Shown here: positions 48,356 to 56,825 of the stretch, one piece after another
How positions within the stretch are numbered: the first letter of the stretch is position 1
Layout: each line of letters opens with the position of its first letter
NCBI RefSeq assembly: GCF_014268805.2
Contig: NZ_JABWRF020000002.1
Span: 1,447,501-1,511,500, forward strand
Reading direction: 5' to 3'
Length of the DNA: 64,000 nt
DNA from: Pseudomonas farsensis
Lineage (GTDB): Bacteria > Pseudomonadota > Gammaproteobacteria > Pseudomonadales > Pseudomonadaceae
Program-made: the position numbers and the translations under genes
The notes under the pieces: model-generated
The model's database searches: none
What the model was told of the DNA's origin: nothing
The model's input: only the letters and a program-made list of their open reading frames with translations

Positions 48356-49777
48356 ATGTTCAACGTGGTCAATCCTCCCGTGCCCCATACGCCGCGCCGT
48401 GCCACCTGGGCCGCCTTGCTGGTCGCCATCACCTTCTTCATGGAAAACCTCGACGCCACCGTCATCGCAACCGCCCTGCCACAGATGGCCCATGACTTCG
48501 GCCAGAACCCGGTCAGCCTGAACATCGGAATCAGCGCGTATCTGCTCGCGGTAGCGGTGTTCATCCCCCTTAGCGGCTGGGTGGCCGACCGTTTCGGTGC
48601 CCGCCAGGTATTTGCCGGGGCCATCGGCCTGTTTTCCCTGGCGTCGCTGCTGTGTGGCCTTGCCCCGAGCCTGGAACTGTTTGTCATCGCGCGGGTGTTG
48701 CAGGGCGTTGGCGGCGCGCTGATGGTGCCGGTGGGGCGTCTGGTGGTGCTGCGCATGACCGAAAAGCAGGGTTTGGTAAAGATGCTGGCAGTGATCACCT
48801 GGCCTGGGCTGGTAGCGCCGGTCCTCGGCCCACCCGTTGGCGGGTTGATCGTCACCCATCTGTCGTGGCCATGGATTTTCTTCCTGAACATCCCTCTTGG
48901 CCTGCTGGCCATTGCGGCCGCGTGGTGGCTGATACCCAACACCCGCGCAAGCGAGGCGCGCCGCTTCGACTTGCTCGGTTTCGTGTTGCTCGCATCGGCC
49001 TGCGCTGCGTGGGTGCTGGGCCTGGAGATGTTCGGCTCGCTTTCGAGCGGCAGCCTTGGCGCCGGGGTGGTATTGATGGGTGCGGGGGGCCTGCTGACCT
49101 GGCTGTCAATCCGCCATTGCCAGCGCCACGCGGCGCCGCTGCTACCGTTGGCGACCTTGGGCATTGCCACGTTTCGGGCCAGCATCGTGGGTGGCACGCT
49201 GTTCCGACTGTCGATCAGTGCGTTACCGTTCCTGATCCCGCTCTTGCTGCAAGTCGGCTTTGGCCTGTCGCCTGTAGATGCCGGGTTGCTGGTGCTGGCC
49301 ATCTTTGCCGGGAACCTCGCGATGAAACCGTTCACAACCGTCCTGCTGCGCCGTCATGGCTTTCGACGGGTGCTGCTGGCCAATGGCGTGATAGGCGTTG
49401 GTTGCATCCTTGCGTGTCTGCTGCTGCGCCCGGACATGCCCTGGTACTGGACGGCGCTGGTGCTGTTTATCGGCGGGCTGTCACGCTCGATGCAATTCAC
49501 CACCTACAACGCCGTCGGTTTTGCCGATGTGCCCAAGGCGCAGATGGGCGAGGCGTCGACGCTGTTCAGTATGTTCTTCCAACTGGCGATGGCCCTTGGG
49601 GTTGCGATTGCGGCGCTGCTGCTCAGGGTGTCGATGTGGGGGCGGGGCGCTGAAGGCGAGATGACGGTGGGGGATTTTCATTGGGCGCTGGTCGGTCTTG
49701 CGCTGATTGCGTGCGCCGGGTTGGTCGATGCGGCCCGCCTGCCTGGCAATGCAGGGGAGCAGGTGCTGCGGACGTAG
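48356..49777 (+). CDS. MFS transporter, DHA2 (EmrB/QacA) type
   Basis: A 473-residue 14-helix major facilitator. FFMENLDATVIATALPQMA is the DHA2 motif D1 region, GWVADRFGAR the loop 2-3 motif, and ARVLQGVGGALMVPVGR motif B. The ATG follows GAAGG. About 70 bases after the AroQ-like gene and last in the cluster, it probably imports the pathway substrate or exports a toxic intermediate. Confidence 0.85.
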   Translation: MFNVVNPPVPHTPRRATWAALLVAITFFMENLDATVIATALPQMAHDFGQNPVSLNIGISAYLLAVAVFIPLSGWVADRFGARQVFAGAIGLFSLASLLCGLAPSLELFVIARVLQGVGGALMVPVGRLVVLRMTEKQGLVKMLAVITWPGLVAPVLGPPVGGLIVTHLSWPWIFFLNIPLGLLAIAAAWWLIPNTRASEARRFDLLGFVLLASACAAWVLGLEMFGSLSSGSLGAGVVLMGAGGLLTWLSIRHCQRHAAPLLPLATLGIATFRASIVGGTLFRLSISALPFLIPLLLQVGFGLSPVDAGLLVLAIFAGNLAMKPFTTVLLRRHGFRRVLLANGVIGVGCILACLLLRPDMPWYWTALVLFIGGLSRSMQFTTYNAVGFADVPKAQMGEASTLFSMFFQLAMALGVAIAALLLRVSMWGRGAEGEMTVGDFHWALVGLALIACAGLVDAARLPGNAGEQVLRT

Positions 49778-49949
49778 CGGTCTGGCTAACTGCTTTTGGC
49801 ATGCCCGATGGCCGTTACGGGCAATCCCGCACAACTCGGCTACAAACGCAGAGCCCGTCTGACCACTCTGGGGATACAATCCCCACCCCCGCATATGAAC
49901 GATTTCCCGCTTGATCAGTGCGCCCCCCTAAAAAGACCCATGCCCGTCA

Positions 49950-50645
49950 ATGCGCAAATCCGACCGCCTCTTCCAACTCGTCAACCTGGTGCGTATCCAC
50001 CAGCCGATCACCGCTGAAGCCCTGGCCGAGCGCATCGGGGTATCCGTGCGCACCATCTACCGCTACATCGACGACCTCTCCCTGAGCGGCATCCCGCTCT
50101 ACGGCACGACCGGCATCGGCTACGCCCTGGACGAAGGCTTCGAACTCCCGCCGCTGACCCTGAACGCAGACGAGCGCGATGCCCTGGTGCTGGGCGTCGA
50201 AATGCTCGGTACCTGCGCCGGCGCCGAGCTGGGCGCAGCGGCCAGGTCGCTGCTGGTCAAAATCCTCGCGGCGTTGCCGGCCTCTGCACGCGAGCCGTCG
50301 TTGGCCAACGTCCGCGCGCTGCGAGTTCGGCCTGCCGACGAGGAGCAACGCAACCTCGACACGCTACGCCGGCTTATCCAGCAGGGGCGGGCGGTGCAGT
50401 TTGCCTACCTCAGCCTGGCGGGTGAGGCGTCGCAGCGCACGGTGTTCCCGCTGGGGCTGTTCTACTGGGGCGGCAAGTGGACCGTGGGCAGTTGGTGTAC
50501 CCAGCGGCGGGCGTATCGGGACTTTCGCGTCGAGCGCATGCACAGCTTGCAGGCACAACCCGAGGGGCTTGAGCTGGAGGGGCAGTTCAACTTGCAGGCG
50601 TACATGCAGTTCCAGGCGGCGCAGTGGGCGGCGCGCGGGCACTGA
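49950..50645 (+). CDS. HTH/WYL-domain regulator (YafY type)
   Basis: A 231-residue regulator: N-terminal winged helix-turn-helix (MRKSDRLFQLVNLVRIHQPITAEALAERIG) and a C-terminal WYL domain (LRRLIQQGRAVQFAYLSL ... FPLGLFYWGGKWTVGSWC), which binds ligands or nucleic acid. It is followed 60 bases later by a small protein gene of the type this regulator commonly controls. Confidence 0.88.
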   Translation: MRKSDRLFQLVNLVRIHQPITAEALAERIGVSVRTIYRYIDDLSLSGIPLYGTTGIGYALDEGFELPPLTLNADERDALVLGVEMLGTCAGAELGAAARSLLVKILAALPASAREPSLANVRALRVRPADEEQRNLDTLRRLIQQGRAVQFAYLSLAGEASQRTVFPLGLFYWGGKWTVGSWCTQRRAYRDFRVERMHSLQAQPEGLELEGQFNLQAYMQFQAAQWAARGH

Positions 50646-50705
50646 CAGTACGTTGTCAGTAGCCCACGCGGATACTGCCGGCTTCCTACAAAGCTGGAGT
50701 GTTAT

Positions 50706-51008
50706 ATGACGCACAAGAACGCTGTTCTGGAGCTGGCGCTGTTTACCGTCAAACCGGGCTACGAGGCCAGAATGCCTGCGTTGCGCAGCGGCCTGCGCGA
50801 GGCGCTGAAAGGGTTCGAGGGGTTGATTGAGTTCGCTGGTTTTTCGCCGCTGGAGCAGGGGCGGGCGTTCGCCGACTTGGCCTGGTGGGCCGACCTCGCC
50901 AGCGCGCAGCGGGTGGCCGAGGCCTTCGAACAAGGTGATCCGCGCTTTGCGCCCTATGCCGAAGCGATCGAGTCGCTGATGTTCATGGGGCATCTGCAGC
51001 CGGAGTGA
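50706..51008 (+). CDS. small dimeric alpha-beta barrel-like protein
   Basis: A 100-residue protein (ELALFTVKPGYEARMPALRS ... YAEAIESLMFMGHL) with the length and pattern of antibiotic-biosynthesis-monooxygenase (ABM)-like ferredoxin-fold proteins, with the acid-rich helix and C-terminal strand. Not recognised by name. Position directly after a WYL regulator suggests regulation by it. Confidence 0.6.
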   Translation: MTHKNAVLELALFTVKPGYEARMPALRSGLREALKGFEGLIEFAGFSPLEQGRAFADLAWWADLASAQRVAEAFEQGDPRFAPYAEAIESLMFMGHLQPE

Positions 51009-51074
51009 CGAGTGGGTAGGCGCCCGTTGCCTTTGACTGGGCGCCTGTCCCGATCCTTCCTCGCGTGCGCCGCT

Positions 51075-51704
51075 TCAGGCAGTTTCAAATTCAATCGTGG
51101 TTCTTGATTTGGCGGCATCTTCAATGGCAGAAATGCACTCGTCACGCTTTTGTTTCTTGGAAAACTCCATGCCTCGCGAGCCGAATTTACCGTGTATGAA
51201 CAGTTTCTTGCCTGCTTGGCGGGTGATCCGTCGAACCTCACTAAGCGGGACTTCCTCGAGCGTACCTAGCTCGGTAATGAACTTAAGGTTGAAATAGTCC
51301 GAAATCGAGTAGTTGGCCATGTCTTTAGGCAGCAGCACACGGTCATTTTCTGGGTCAACCAAGACGCCGAAATAGGTCGATGCGACAGATTGCGCAATTT
51401 TGAAAAAGGTAAAAATGGCCAACACCACAATCAGGCCGCCTATGACGGTCGCAGCAATCGACTTGCTGCTGGCAAGCATGGCGTACAACCAATAGAAGAT
51501 GAACAGTGCGCCGACTGAGGTTGCGCATGGCTGCAGCAAGTTGCCGATATCGAATATTCGTTGGCTGTGTTCGTTTTCCGGGTATTTGGATTTGAGCCTT
51601 GAGTAGTGCACAACCGAGACAATCAATAGTGGCAGCAAAGCCAGAAAGCCGATAAAAAGCCCCATTATTCTTGACTGTTCTTGTTTTTGCTTTGCAGTGG
51701 CCAA
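51075..51704 (-). CDS. membrane protein with PH-like C-terminal domain, unknown
   Basis: A 209-residue protein with three N-terminal hydrophobic segments and a soluble tail (VPLSEVRRITRQAGKKLFIHGKFGS) resembling PH-domain membrane proteins. The start is TTG at 51704, supported by TAAGGAG about seven bases before it and the absence of a better ATG. No neighbour is functionally linked. Function unknown. Confidence 0.6.
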   Translation of the reverse strand: MATAKQKQEQSRIMGLFIGFLALLPLLIVSVVHYSRLKSKYPENEHSQRIFDIGNLLQPCATSVGALFIFYWLYAMLASSKSIAATVIGGLIVVLAIFTFFKIAQSVASTYFGVLVDPENDRVLLPKDMANYSISDYFNLKFITELGTLEEVPLSEVRRITRQAGKKLFIHGKFGSRGMEFSKKQKRDECISAIEDAAKSRTTIEFETA

Positions 51705-51984
51705 CGGGGATCTCCTTAGGGTGGTGGCGTATTGCTATATATCGTGTTTTCAAGGTGATTCAAAGCTTTTTGTCCCCCGTTTTCTGCGGTTTTCGACAAG
51801 GTCCGATAGCACCCTCAAAGCTTGTCCAGGGCTGATTTAGCCGAGCCTGATTTAGGGAGCCGGGCCGTCGAAGGCGACGCCGTATGGTCTACCCCTCACC
51901 AATTTCCGCCCGCATCCCCCGGAACCTGAACCGCCCGCCTGCAATCCAACCTTGCTTCAACCTCACCCAACCATCGAGACCGTT

Positions 51985-52809
51985 ATGACGGAGCAAATCA
52001 TCTACAGCGTCGAAGGCGAGAGCCAGGCCCTCAAGGATGCTGTGGCCGGCGCCAAGGCCACGTTCAAGTTCTTCTGGCGAGAGCTTTCCTGGGAGGCGCG
52101 GCGCATCATCAAGGGGCTCGACATGGCGGCGGTGAAGATGTCGTTCTTGCTCGACCCGGATGACCCGAATATCCCAGCCGTCGAAAACATGTGGTTGGCG
52201 GACGTCGAGTTCGATGGCCGCCTCATTACTGGCCGGCTGTTGAACGAGCCGCGCTGGGCGACGCAGTACCAGGCGTCCGACAGTGTCTCGCTGCCGTTCG
52301 CCGCCCTCAATGACTGGATGTATGTGCGCGGTGGGCATGTGTTTGGCGGCTTTACGGTCGATGCCATGCGCAGTGACATGCCCGCCGATGAACTGGCGGC
52401 CCATGATGAAGCGTGGGGGCTGGAGTTTGGTGAGCCGGGCACGGTCGAGGTGGTCCCGGTTGACGATGGCCAGGCACCTCGGTTGCTCACGCGCGCGCTG
52501 AATACCGACGCCGACCGGCAGTTGCTGGCGCAGTTGGAAGGTGAGGATCACCCGATGGCGGTGAATATGAGCGAGCAGGTCGATGAGGCTTTGCAGCAGT
52601 ACCCCGAGATGGTCAGCGGCGCGGATGAAAGTGGCTGGTTGCTGCTGCACCGCGAGGTGTTGGCAGGTAATTACCCGGTGGTGCATGCGTTGCTGCGCCA
52701 TGGTGCGGATCGGCTGGCGCTCAATGGGTATGGGCAGAGTGCGTTGACCTTGGCCGATGAGTCCGGCTGGCCGCGGATTGCGCAGTTGCTGAAAATTGAA
52801 ACGCTCTAA
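51985..52809 (+). CDS. DUF2314 protein with C-terminal ankyrin repeats
   Basis: A 274-residue cytoplasmic protein. The first part (MTEQIIYSVEGESQALKDAV ... VKMSFLLDPDDPNIPAVENMWLADVEFDG) is DUF2314-like; the last 60 residues (GWLLLHREVLAGNYPVVHALLRHGADRLALNGYGQSAL) form about two ankyrin repeats. An ATG at 51952 would add 11 residues, but 51985 fits the family better. Role unknown; ankyrin repeats imply protein binding. Confidence 0.65.
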   Translation: MTEQIIYSVEGESQALKDAVAGAKATFKFFWRELSWEARRIIKGLDMAAVKMSFLLDPDDPNIPAVENMWLADVEFDGRLITGRLLNEPRWATQYQASDSVSLPFAALNDWMYVRGGHVFGGFTVDAMRSDMPADELAAHDEAWGLEFGEPGTVEVVPVDDGQAPRLLTRALNTDADRQLLAQLEGEDHPMAVNMSEQVDEALQQYPEMVSGADESGWLLLHREVLAGNYPVVHALLRHGADRLALNGYGQSALTLADESGWPRIAQLLKIETL

Positions 52810-52877
52810 GCCTTTTGGGGCGCCGTAAGGGCGTGATAATTTGCGCCCCCCTTCAAACGACTTCAGGAAGAGGTCTC

Positions 52878-53684
52878 ATGCACGTTGCTTTTGTTGCAAA
52901 CGAACGTAAAGAAGAGCAAGCACGCATCAGCAAATCCGCTTGCAGAATTGTTCACCGTAAGCGCCCGAGCATTCTGGCCACCGCAGTGCTCGCGGTAGTG
53001 ACCAGTACCGGTGCGCTGGCCGCAGATGATGTTGCCGGCGTTGCCATCGGCACTTCGTTGGCTGAAGCCAAAGAAGCCATCGCCAAGGCCAACGCGGACT
53101 ATGAAATCACCCCGCTGATGCTGACCAATGGCAAAGAAGCGGGTGTGACGGCGAAAACCGCCGACAACCTGCCAGGCAATGGCAGGCATTATTCGGCCGG
53201 GCCGTCAGACGAGTTTGCAGTCTTGCAGAACGATGCAGGCAAAGTGTGTTTCGTCGCCCGGGTGCAGCGCTTCGACCAAGGCGGCCGCATGAAGCTTGAT
53301 ACGCTCAAAGCGGCGCTGACCGAGAAGTTTGGCCAGCCTTCCGCTAAAACCATCATCGGAACGCTTGGCTTTACCTGGCAATACGACCGCAACGGTAAGC
53401 AATGGACCGGCGGCGGTGTGGCGCCGTGCGGAGATAACGGTACCAGTTCGTCTATCCCGGGCTTCTCGGTTCCGGCACCGCGCTCGTTCAACCCCAAGTG
53501 CGGCAAGATCGTGTCGGTTCACGCCGCCACGGACAGCGACCAGATGGTTCCGTATTACACCATCACCATCACCGATGTAAAAACGACGTTTGATGAGTTG
53601 GCTGCAAAAGAGGCGGGCGAGGAAGCGGCGCGTCAAAAGAAACTGGCCGATGAACAAGCCAAGGCTGTGAAACCGAAGATTTGA
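52878..53684 (+). CDS. putative exported protein, unknown
   Basis: A 268-residue protein. A long basic N-region is followed by a signal-peptide-like core SILATAVLAVVTSTGALA with an AxA cleavage site near residue 49. The mature part is a soluble domain with several glycines and a Lys-rich C-terminal helix. AGGAAGAGG precedes the ATG. Unusually long signal N-region (about 30 residues). Not recognised. Confidence 0.55.
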   Translation: MHVAFVANERKEEQARISKSACRIVHRKRPSILATAVLAVVTSTGALAADDVAGVAIGTSLAEAKEAIAKANADYEITPLMLTNGKEAGVTAKTADNLPGNGRHYSAGPSDEFAVLQNDAGKVCFVARVQRFDQGGRMKLDTLKAALTEKFGQPSAKTIIGTLGFTWQYDRNGKQWTGGGVAPCGDNGTSSSIPGFSVPAPRSFNPKCGKIVSVHAATDSDQMVPYYTITITDVKTTFDELAAKEAGEEAARQKKLADEQAKAVKPKI

Positions 53685-53740
53685 TCTGTGGCACATTCAG
53701 GCTGAGCTATCTGCGCCATCAGCCGTTTGTGCGCTGAGCA

Positions 53741-53814
53741 GGTGGCTGCGCGTGGGAGGCCTTCGGGTCTGCCGGGTTCCAAGTTCCCGGTTCGCCAACC
53801 TGCGTACAGCCACC
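53741..53814 (+). ncRNA. C4-antisense-RNA-like motif, copy 1
   Basis: GGTGGCTG closes with CAGCCACC over an inner hairpin (GGCCTTCGGGTC), a second hairpin (CCGGGTTCCAAGTTCCCGG) and the single-stranded TTCGCCAACCTGCGTAC. Layout resembles Rfam C4 antisense RNA (known from P1/P7 phages), which is a judgement from memory. Confidence 0.45.
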
Positions 53815-53830
53815 ACTCATTCCTGCTCCG

Positions 53831-53861
53831 GCCTCATCGCAGGCTGGCGCCAGCTCCCACA
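53831..53861. repeat. single REP
   Basis: GCCTCATCGCAGGCTGGCGC with CAGCTCCCACA, the same family as the pair at 56496-56589. Confidence 0.75.
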
Positions 53862-53959
53862 AAGACTGCGCCAGGCCGTGGTGGCGCTGCCTGGCTCAGA
53901 ACCTGTGGGATATCAGCCAGCCCTGCCGGGCTGCTCTGTCGCTCAGAGAACTGGGCAGC

Positions 53960-54029
53960 GTGGGAGCGGGCTTGCCCCGCGATACCGGCGTGGCCGGTGC
54001 CATCCATCGCGGGGCAAGCCCGCTCCTAC
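53960..54029. repeat. REP inverted pair
   Basis: Arms GTGGGAGCGGGCTTGCCCCG and CGGGGCAAGCCCGCTCCTAC facing each other; a perfect 13-bp hairpin (GCTGCGGGAAATT / AATTTCCCGCAGC) follows at 54043-54073. Confidence 0.88.
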
Positions 54030-54156
54030 ATAGGGTGGGCGGGCTGCGGGAAATTTCCTAAATTTCCCGCAGCGGTTGCGCCTACTCTCCCAGGGCTATA
54101 AATTCCATCAGTCGCCGACGCATCGGTGACGCGACCTTGGCCGGTCGGAATCGAAA

Positions 54157-54197
54157 GGCGCGTCAGCGCCAAATCTTCATCGCAGGCGCTTTTTTTG
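54157..54197 (+). promoter_or_regulatory. attenuator-like alternative hairpins
   Basis: GGCGC-GTCA-GCGCC (54157-54170) overlaps AGCGCC ... GGCGCT followed by seven T's (54165-54197). The two cannot form together, as in attenuators; a TATAAA at about 54100 lies upstream. It sits between a promoter-like box and the C4-like copy 2. Inference only. Confidence 0.4.
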
Positions 54198-54230
54198 TGC
54201 TCGCGAGGTCGCTTTATGGCGGTGGTGCGC

Positions 54231-54295
54231 GGGACACCTTCGGGTGTGCCGGGCCCCTTTCGTCCCGGTCGGCCAACCCGCGTACTGCTGCCACC
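54231..54295 (+). ncRNA. C4-antisense-RNA-like motif, copy 2
   Basis: GGTGG closes with CCACC around hairpin ACACC-TTCG-GGTGT, second hairpin CCGGGCCCCTTTCGTCCCGG and GGCCAACCCGCGTAC. The best-formed of three copies; it precedes a 46-codon ORF. Confidence 0.5.
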
Positions 54296-54348
54296 CAAAC
54301 TTGCTTGGCCGCGAGCGGTGGCAGTTCCACAACGAAAGGAACTCATGC

Positions 54349-54489
54349 ATGACCATCGAACGTCTATACAGGATCCTCGCATCCGCTCTCCGCCGCCCGA
54401 CCCCTGCGGCCCATCAACCCCATCGCTTCTACCTGATCGACAGCCAATCCCTGGTCGCCCGTAAAACAGGGGAGCCGTGCGATGACTAG
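54349..54489 (+). CDS. 46-residue ORF in the C4-like locus
   Basis: MTIERLYRILASALRRPTPA ... ending EPCDD, preceded by AAAGGA at good spacing. Basic helical N-terminus. No known domain. It lies between C4-like copies 2 and 3, similar to how C4 RNA lies before a short coding region in P1-type phages, but the function is unknown and it may not be expressed. Confidence 0.45.
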   Translation: MTIERLYRILASALRRPTPAAHQPHRFYLIDSQSLVARKTGEPCDD

Positions 54490-54492
54490 TTT

Positions 54493-54538
54493 GCCGGGGT
54501 CCTTTTCCTCGGTTCGCCAACCTGCGTACAGCTGCCAC
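54493..54538 (+). ncRNA. C4-like motif, partial copy 3
   Basis: Keeps the second hairpin (GCCGGGGTCC..TCGG) and GTTCGCCAACCTGCGTACAG but lacks the first hairpin and outer stem. A truncated repeat after the 46-codon ORF. Confidence 0.4.
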
Positions 54539-54567
54539 TCGTCTGGGACGAGAAGTTGCCTGGATAC

Positions 54568-54981
54568 CTACGCTGGCGAGGCGCTGAACCGATAGAGGCC
54601 TACGATTGCTATAAGCCATACCAATGCCGCAACATCCAAATATGCGCAGAGCAATAGCTTTATTTTCAATGGGCGGGGTATCGACTCAACTTCTGCCTCA
54701 TCCAGCAGGCCCCTACCAATATGAAGCCTGCGGCCAACAACAACCCCTGCAACCATACAGACCAGATACATTCTGGCCCTGAAAGTAAGTGTGCCGAGCC
54801 TTCTGCGCTGGTACGCAACCCATCCACAGCTTCTAACCGCGCCCAAGAGAACCCCGAAATCACGACTCAGCGCGATTCGGGCACTTAAGGCGATTCCCAT
54901 AGCGCCCAGAGCGAACGGCATCAGCAGCGCAATCAGTTGAATGTCTAGTGGCCAGCTAGCGGGGTCAGTAAGTACGTTCAT
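54568..54981 (-). CDS. membrane protein, probable immunity protein of PAAR effector
   Basis: A 137-residue protein with three hydrophobic segments (IQLIALLMPFALGAMGIALS near 15-34, MYLVCMVAGVVVG near 72-84, LLLCAYLDVAALVWLIAIVG near 109-128). It overlaps the end of the PAAR effector gene by 17 bases. Membrane immunity proteins of this size usually protect against pore-forming type VI secretion effectors. No family recognised; the assignment rests on position and topology. Confidence 0.6.
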   Translation of the reverse strand: MNVLTDPASWPLDIQLIALLMPFALGAMGIALSARIALSRDFGVLLGAVRSCGWVAYQRRRLGTLTFRARMYLVCMVAGVVVGRRLHIGRGLLDEAEVESIPRPLKIKLLLCAYLDVAALVWLIAIVGLYRFSASPA

Positions 54982-56299
54982 ACAGTGCCTGCCCTGTTAC
55001 TCCTCCCCCTTCGCTTCCCAAAACAGCACCGGCGTACGATCCTCCGCCCACCAGCACCAACGCGCATCCGGGCGCAGCAAGCCCTCCGGAGCCAACAGTA
55101 AAAGCCGCACAGATCACGCCACTGGCCACCAGGCCGATCCGGGCACCAATTGCTGCTCCCCCCACACTCCCCAGAAAGCTCCCTGTTTCGGTAAGCTTCA
55201 CTTGCTTGCAATCCTGCGTCTCACCTGCCCGGCAGACGTCTTGGATATTCAGATATGATGCGGTGCCTCCTAGCCCTATGGCGAGATATCCACCGTACTT
55301 TAAACCCTTGGCTGCTTTAGCCACCTCATCAAGATGTGTTGCATAACCCGGTATCACCCCTGGAGCGCCAGACTTCGACCAGTGATGAACCAAGCTTTTC
55401 GTCGAAATCCTCAACCCTTTACGCAAGCTTTCATGGTTTCCAAGGTTCAAGTACTTATCCAGAAACGCACTGCGCAACTGTGCTTCTAGCTGCTGGTACA
55501 ACATTCGACGCGAGTTATAGAACTGCGGGCTATTCAATTTTCCGTGCGCAGCGAACTCGCTTTTGTGCAAGCTTTCGATACCCCTGAGCGTGTCTTCCAC
55601 TTTCCCTAAACTGTCTGCCAGCATGTCTTTGCCGACCCCCATCGACAGGCTCGCGCCACCCAAAGCCCCCGCAATCTCGCCAATGTGCTCCATCATGAAG
55701 TTAGCTTCCTGCTCATCAAGAATCGCCAACGCCTCGCGCCCGCGGGCGGCGGCTGCCATCAGGTGCGTTTCTTCCTGGGTGCAGGCATCGGCGTTGTCAC
55801 GGTCACCGAGCACGAATAGTTCGCCAGCCTTGAAACCCTGATCGAAAGTGGGGTTGAGCCGCTGCACGCGGCTGATGGGCAGCAGTGCGTCATGCCCGAG
55901 GACCTCAGCCAGCACCTGCGGGCCGGACATGCTGCGCGGGACGATATAGAAACCCGGCAGTAGTGCACCTGACGCTGTGCCGGACGCCGTCACGGCTTGC
56001 GCAGGGAGTGAAGCACCGCCCAGCGGCGCGATGACTCGGTTGCTGCCTGGAGGGCAGCCGCAGGCGACCAGCGCGCCGTCGACGCAGACCTCACGACCGC
56101 CGGAGGTAAACCAAGGGATGCCCTCCACCACCGTACCCACTTGCCCGCAGCCTGGGCACTCGCTGGTGGCATCGCCGTTGCGCAGGACCTGATGGCCGTC
56201 ACTGCTGTAGCCGGGGTTGCTGGCAATGCATCGCGCACCGGTGGTGGTGATATCACCGTCCAGCGCCTGGCCCTTCCCCTCGATATTGACGCGGCTCAT
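54965..56299 (-). CDS. PAAR-domain type VI secretion effector, probable pore-former
   Basis: A 444-residue protein. The first about 90 residues are a PAAR-tip domain: TTTGARC, ECPGCGQVGTVVEG, and GREVCVDGALVACGCPPGSNRVI with zinc-type His/Cys. The middle is helical. The C-terminus (from about 340) has two glycine-rich hydrophobic stretches (YGGYLAIGLGGTASYL and GSFLGSVGGAAIGARIGLVASG, then GSGGLAAPGCALVLVGGGSY), as in glycine-zipper pore-forming toxins. It would sit on the VgrG spike and be injected. No other type VI gene is in the window. Confidence 0.75.
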   Translation of the reverse strand: MSRVNIEGKGQALDGDITTTGARCIASNPGYSSDGHQVLRNGDATSECPGCGQVGTVVEGIPWFTSGGREVCVDGALVACGCPPGSNRVIAPLGGASLPAQAVTASGTASGALLPGFYIVPRSMSGPQVLAEVLGHDALLPISRVQRLNPTFDQGFKAGELFVLGDRDNADACTQEETHLMAAAARGREALAILDEQEANFMMEHIGEIAGALGGASLSMGVGKDMLADSLGKVEDTLRGIESLHKSEFAAHGKLNSPQFYNSRRMLYQQLEAQLRSAFLDKYLNLGNHESLRKGLRISTKSLVHHWSKSGAPGVIPGYATHLDEVAKAAKGLKYGGYLAIGLGGTASYLNIQDVCRAGETQDCKQVKLTETGSFLGSVGGAAIGARIGLVASGVICAAFTVGSGGLAAPGCALVLVGGGSYAGAVLGSEGGGVTGQALYERTY

Positions 56300-56825
56300 G
56301 TGCAGGCCTTCCTGTGCAAAGCACGGGAAGCTAACAGCTCTCAGGGGGATGGAAATGCGAGCGACAGGGGTTTAGGAATAGGCTTACAACAAGTCAGGAA
56401 TGGGTAACTGCTGGGCAAGTTCGGATAGCGCAGCCTGGCGGAGAATGAATTCTGTGGGGAGATTCCATGGTTTTGCACAATCCTGCACCGGCCCCATCGC
56501 AGGCTATCGCCAGCTCCCACAAAGATCGCGTCAGCCGCGATGTCCGAGTCTGGCTCCGATCTCTGTGGGAGCTGGCGCCAGCCTGCGATGAGGCCAGCAG
56601 GCCGAGTTGAGCATCATGATCTGACCCCATCGCGCAGCTCCAGCGCTGTCCGCAATCCGCAACCAGCAGCCCGTCCGATCGTCATACAAAACCCTTTGGA
56701 CTTGAGTTACGCTCCAGATTGATGGCTATGCGCCATCATTTAAGCGAACGCACGGACCGTGGGCGCAGCAGGCAGTTTGCCCGGGTTCTTTGCAGTGCCC
56801 ACTCAGGATCGAGGCAGCTTGCTCT
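56300..56825. other. intergenic region between PAAR effector and P47-like unit
   Basis: Over 500 bases between two divergent genes. It holds a REP pair and no convincing gene. It must contain the promoters of both units, but none stands out. Confidence 0.5.
56496..56589. repeat. REP inverted pair
   Basis: Arms ATCGCAGGCTATCGCCAGCT... (56496-56521) and the reverse complement at 56564-56589 with one mismatch, separated by 42 bases. Confidence 0.88.
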
